64,000 bases of DNA. Origin: Claveliimonas intestinigallinarum. Its GTDB lineage: Bacteria > Bacillota > Clostridia > Lachnospirales > Lachnospiraceae. Location of the stretch: positions 1-64,000 of the forward strand of contig DXED01000016.1 in NCBI GenBank assembly GCA_019115145.1, written 5' to 3'. Each line of letters begins with the position of its first letter. Position 1 is the stretch's first letter. The notes beneath the pieces are model-generated. The model was not told where the DNA came from. It did no database searches and saw nothing but the letters and a program-made list of their open reading frames with translations. Positions 61,534 to 64,000 of the stretch are shown in pieces. Made by a program: the position numbers and the translations under genes.

Positions 61534-64000
61534 CTATCTCGGAATCTCAACCATCTTGTAGGCCTCCACCTGGTCTCCCTCTTTAATATCATTGTAATTC
61601 TCAAAGACAAAGCCGCACTCGTATCCGAATCTCACCTCTTTGACATCGTCCTTAAATCTCTTTAAGGACGCAAGCTTGCCGTCGTAGATGACAACGCCGT
61701 CACGAATGATCCTCGCCTGACAGTCTCTCTCAAATGTTCCGTCCATCACATAGGCTCCGCCGATGGTTCCCACGCCGGATGCCTTGAAGGTCTGACGAAT
61801 CTCCGCATGTCCCAGCACCTTCTCCTCGAAGACGGGATCCAGCATACCCTTCATGGCTGCCTCCACATCCTCGATGGCATTATAGATCACGCGGTACAGG
61901 CGGATATCCACTCCTTCTCTCTCAGCCGTCTCCTTGGCCACAGCATCCGGACGCACGTTAAATCCGATAATGATGGCGTTGGAGGCAGAGGCAAGGCTGA
62001 CATCCGACTCGTTGATGGCTCCCACTCCTCCGTGGATGACCTTCACAACCACCTCGTCGTTGGACAGCTTCAGGAGGCTCTGCTTCAGGGCCTCCACAGA
62101 GCCCTGTACATCAGCCTTCACGACGATGCCCAGCTCTTTCAGATTGCCCTCCTTGATCTGGGTAAACAGATCGTCAAGAGACAGCTTGGATTTTGTCTCC
62201 TCCAGAAGCTTCGCCTTGTTCTGTGAAATAAAGGTGTCCGCAAAGCTGCGGGCCTCCTTCTCGTTCTTGCAGCCCACAAGGACCTCCCCCGCGTTGGGGA
62301 CGTCGTTGAGACCCAGGATCTCCACCGGCATGGAAGGACCGGCCTCCTTGACCCGTCTTCCCTTGTCGTCCATCATGGCTCTCACCTTTCCGAATGAGCT
62401 GCCAGCCGCAACCGGATCGCCTACCCGGAGAGTTCCCTTCTGCACGAGTACAGTGGCAACCGGGCCTCTTCCCTTATCCAGCTGCGCCTCGATCACAAGT
62501 CCCCTTGCCCGGCGGTTGGGGTTCGCCTTCAGCTCCATCATCTCCGCAGTCAGGATGATCATCTCCATGAGGTCAGAGAGTCCCTCGCCTGTCTTGGCGG
62601 ACACAGGTACGAACACTGTGCTTCCGCCCCAGTCCTCGGGGATCAGCTCGTGCTCTGCCAGCTCCTGCTTCACCCGGTCAATGTTGGCGCTGGGCTTGTC
62701 GATCTTGTTGATGGCAACGATGATCTCGACTCCCGCGGCCTTGGCATGGTTGATGGCCTCCACTGTCTGGGGCATCACGCCGTCGTCCGCAGCCACCACC
62801 AGGATGGCGATATCTGTGGAGTTGGCGCCGCGCATACGCATGGCGGTAAACGCCTCATGTCCCGGTGTATCCAGGAATGTGATCTTCTCCCCGTTTACCT
62901 CCACCACGTAGGCTCCGATGTGCTGGGTGATACCGCCGGCCTCTCTGTCTGTCACGTTCGTGTGGCGGATGGCATCCAGAAGGGAGGTCTTGCCGTGGTC
63001 TACATGACCCATGACGCAGACTACCGGAGGACGCTTCTTCATCTTCTTCTCGTCCTCCTCCTCTTCCTTGAGGAGCTCCTCGATCACGTCCACTACCTCT
63101 TCCTTCTCGCAGAGGATGTCAAACTCAAGGGCAATCTCCTCCGCTGTGTCATAGTCGATCTCCTGGTTTACTGTGACGATCTTACCCTGCATAAACAGCT
63201 TCTTTATGATAACAGACGGAACGACCTTCATCTTGTCTGCCAGTTCCTGGATGGTCAGCACCTCAGGGATGACGATGGACTTGATCTGCTCTTCCTGCTT
63301 CTGCTCCTTATGCTGCGGCTTCTGAAGCTGGTTCTTGGACTCCTGCTTCTTGCCCTTGCCCTTTGTCATTCTGTCGTCCTCGTCGCCGCGGTAATCCTTC
63401 TTCCTGTAATCGTCCTTGCCCTTTCCCTTTGCTCTCTGGGGCTTCTGTCCCTCCAGGGCAGGCGCGGGGATAGAGGAATTCTTTCTGGGCTGGCGGTCCT
63501 TGTTGTCGCCAAAGCGTCCGCCTCTGCTGTCACGGCTGCCCTGTCTGTCGTCTCTTCTCTCTCCCTCAAAGCCTCTGCCGGAGCGCTGTCCCGGCCTTCT
63601 GTCGCCTCTCTCGCCGCCGTCACGCCGGTCGTCTCTTCTGTCCTGAGAGGGTCTTCCCTGGGGGCGTCCGTCTCTTCTGTCGCCGCCTCTTGTCCCCTGA
63701 GGTCTGTCTGAACGTCCTGCCGGGCGCGCGCCGCCCTGGCTTCTCTCAGCTCCTCCTGCCGGACGTGTTCCTCCCTGGGCTCTCTCCGGTCTGTCGCCCT
63801 GTGGGCGTCCTTCTGCCCTCTGTCTGTCGCTGTGAGCCCGCTCTGTCTGCGGCCTCTCCGGGCATCCTGCCGGGCGCGCCCCTCCCTGGGCTCTCTCCGG
63901 TCTGTCGCCCTGTGGTCTTGCCCCCGGACGTCCTGCCTGCGGTCTCTCCCCGGGTGCTGCCGGACGCGCGCCGGCTCCCTTCTGTCCCTGAGCCCTTCCC
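61534..64000 (-). CDS. infB: Translation initiation factor IF-2 (N terminus beyond window)
   Basis: IF-2 brings initiator tRNA to the ribosome. The GTPase domain has GHVDHGKTSLLD, DTPGHEAF and NKID; the C-terminal tRNA-binding domains are complete. The frame stays open upstream of the internal Met at 63369 to the window edge, so 821 residues are visible and the start lies outside. Residues encoded by 63370-63999 form a low-complexity Arg/Gly/Pro/Gln/Asp tract with imperfect repeats such as RPQGDRPERAQGG. Long variable N termini are usual for IF-2. Confidence 0.96.
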   Translation of the reverse strand, partial: GRAQGQKGAGARPAAPGERPQAGRPGARPQGDRPERAQGGARPAGCPERPQTERAHSDRQRAEGRPQGDRPERAQGGTRPAGGAERSQGGARPAGRSDRPQGTRGGDRRDGRPQGRPSQDRRDDRRDGGERGDRRPGQRSGRGFEGERRDDRQGSRDSRGGRFGDNKDRQPRKNSSIPAPALEGQKPQRAKGKGKDDYRKKDYRGDEDDRMTKGKGKKQESKNQLQKPQHKEQKQEEQIKSIVIPEVLTIQELADKMKVVPSVIIKKLFMQGKIVTVNQEIDYDTAEEIALEFDILCEKEEVVDVIEELLKEEEEDEKKMKKRPPVVCVMGHVDHGKTSLLDAIRHTNVTDREAGGITQHIGAYVVEVNGEKITFLDTPGHEAFTAMRMRGANSTDIAILVVAADDGVMPQTVEAINHAKAAGVEIIVAINKIDKPSANIDRVKQELAEHELIPEDWGGSTVFVPVSAKTGEGLSDLMEMIILTAEMMELKANPNRRARGLVIEAQLDKGRGPVATVLVQKGTLRVGDPVAAGSSFGKVRAMMDDKGRRVKEAGPSMPVEILGLNDVPNAGEVLVGCKNEKEARSFADTFISQNKAKLLEETKSKLSLDDLFTQIKEGNLKELGIVVKADVQGSVEALKQSLLKLSNDEVVVKVIHGGVGAINESDVSLASASNAIIIGFNVRPDAVAKETAEREGVDIRLYRVIYNAIEDVEAAMKGMLDPVFEEKVLGHAEIRQTFKASGVGTIGGAYVMDGTFERDCQARIIRDGVVIYDGKLASLKRFKDDVKEVRFGYECGFVFENYNDIKEGDQVEAYKMVEIPR
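63771..63915 (-). repeat. Exact 34-bp direct repeat in infB
   Basis: The same 34 bases occur at 63771-63804 and 63882-63915, spaced 111 bases (37 codons), so the frame is kept. They encode the repeated RPQGDRPERAQGG unit of the IF-2 N-terminal tract. Confidence 0.85.

Noticed and set aside
63370..64000. CRISPR-like or tandem repeat array
   Set aside because: The repeats keep the infB reading frame and encode its low-complexity N terminus. Spacing and unit length are irregular.

Overview
The window looks like a chromosomal segment of a spore-forming, anaerobic, moderately GC-rich Lachnospiraceae (Clostridia). The evidence is a complete spoIIIA operon, spo0A, spoIVB, a monomeric [FeFe] hydrogenase, a B12-dependent methionine synthase split from its activation domain, a DUF4317 protein, and class-III glutamine synthetase beside an ANTAR regulator. 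No rRNA, tRNA, phage, IS element or CRISPR array was seen. Nearly all DNA is coding, and most genes are on the minus strand.

Layout. 0.2-5.7 kb (minus): a LeuA isopropylmalate synthase fused to a C-terminal AraC-type DNA-binding domain, a D-Ala-D-Ala carboxypeptidase behind a sigma-E-like promoter, scpB-scpA and a TetR regulator. 5.7-11.6 kb: the TetR gene and a DegV (fatty-acid-binding) gene diverge from a perfect 24-bp palindrome. Next come a metallophosphoesterase, a second carboxypeptidase, a DUF4317 gene, an editing deacylase and maf. 11.7-21 kb (minus): rpsU, alaS, group-B-like hydrogenase, metH plus its stand-alone activation protein, and glgA. 21-23 kb: spo0A and spoIVB. 23.1-35.2 kb: a nitrogen block. 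glnA and an ANTAR regulator run leftward; glnN, asnB, gltB and gltD run rightward from a facing promoter. The glnN leader carries two near-identical hexaloop hairpins, each overlapping an intrinsic terminator, which is the expected form of an ANTAR antitermination target. This block sits between recN and spoIVB-spo0A, which are usually neighbours.

35.4-44.3 kb (minus) is the conserved run asp23-nusB-xseA-xseB-ispA-dxs-tlyA-nadK-argR-recN. prfC follows at 44.4-46.0 kb. 46.2-49.3 kb is an AT-richer SsuABC/NrtABC-type transporter operon bounded by terminators; its permease frame is cut by one in-frame TAG. 49.5-55.4 kb holds spoIIIAA to spoIIIAH and a secreted lamin-tail-domain protein. 55.6-64 kb holds the translation and RNA cluster infB (cut by the window end)-rbfA-nrnA-truB-ribF, then rpsO and pnp.

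Themes. Glutamine and glutamate synthesis appears to be governed by RNA attenuation through the local ANTAR protein. Sporulation genes carry recognisable sigma-E and sigma-F/G-like promoters. Promoters were read by eye and cross-checked against start codons, so positions may be off by a base.
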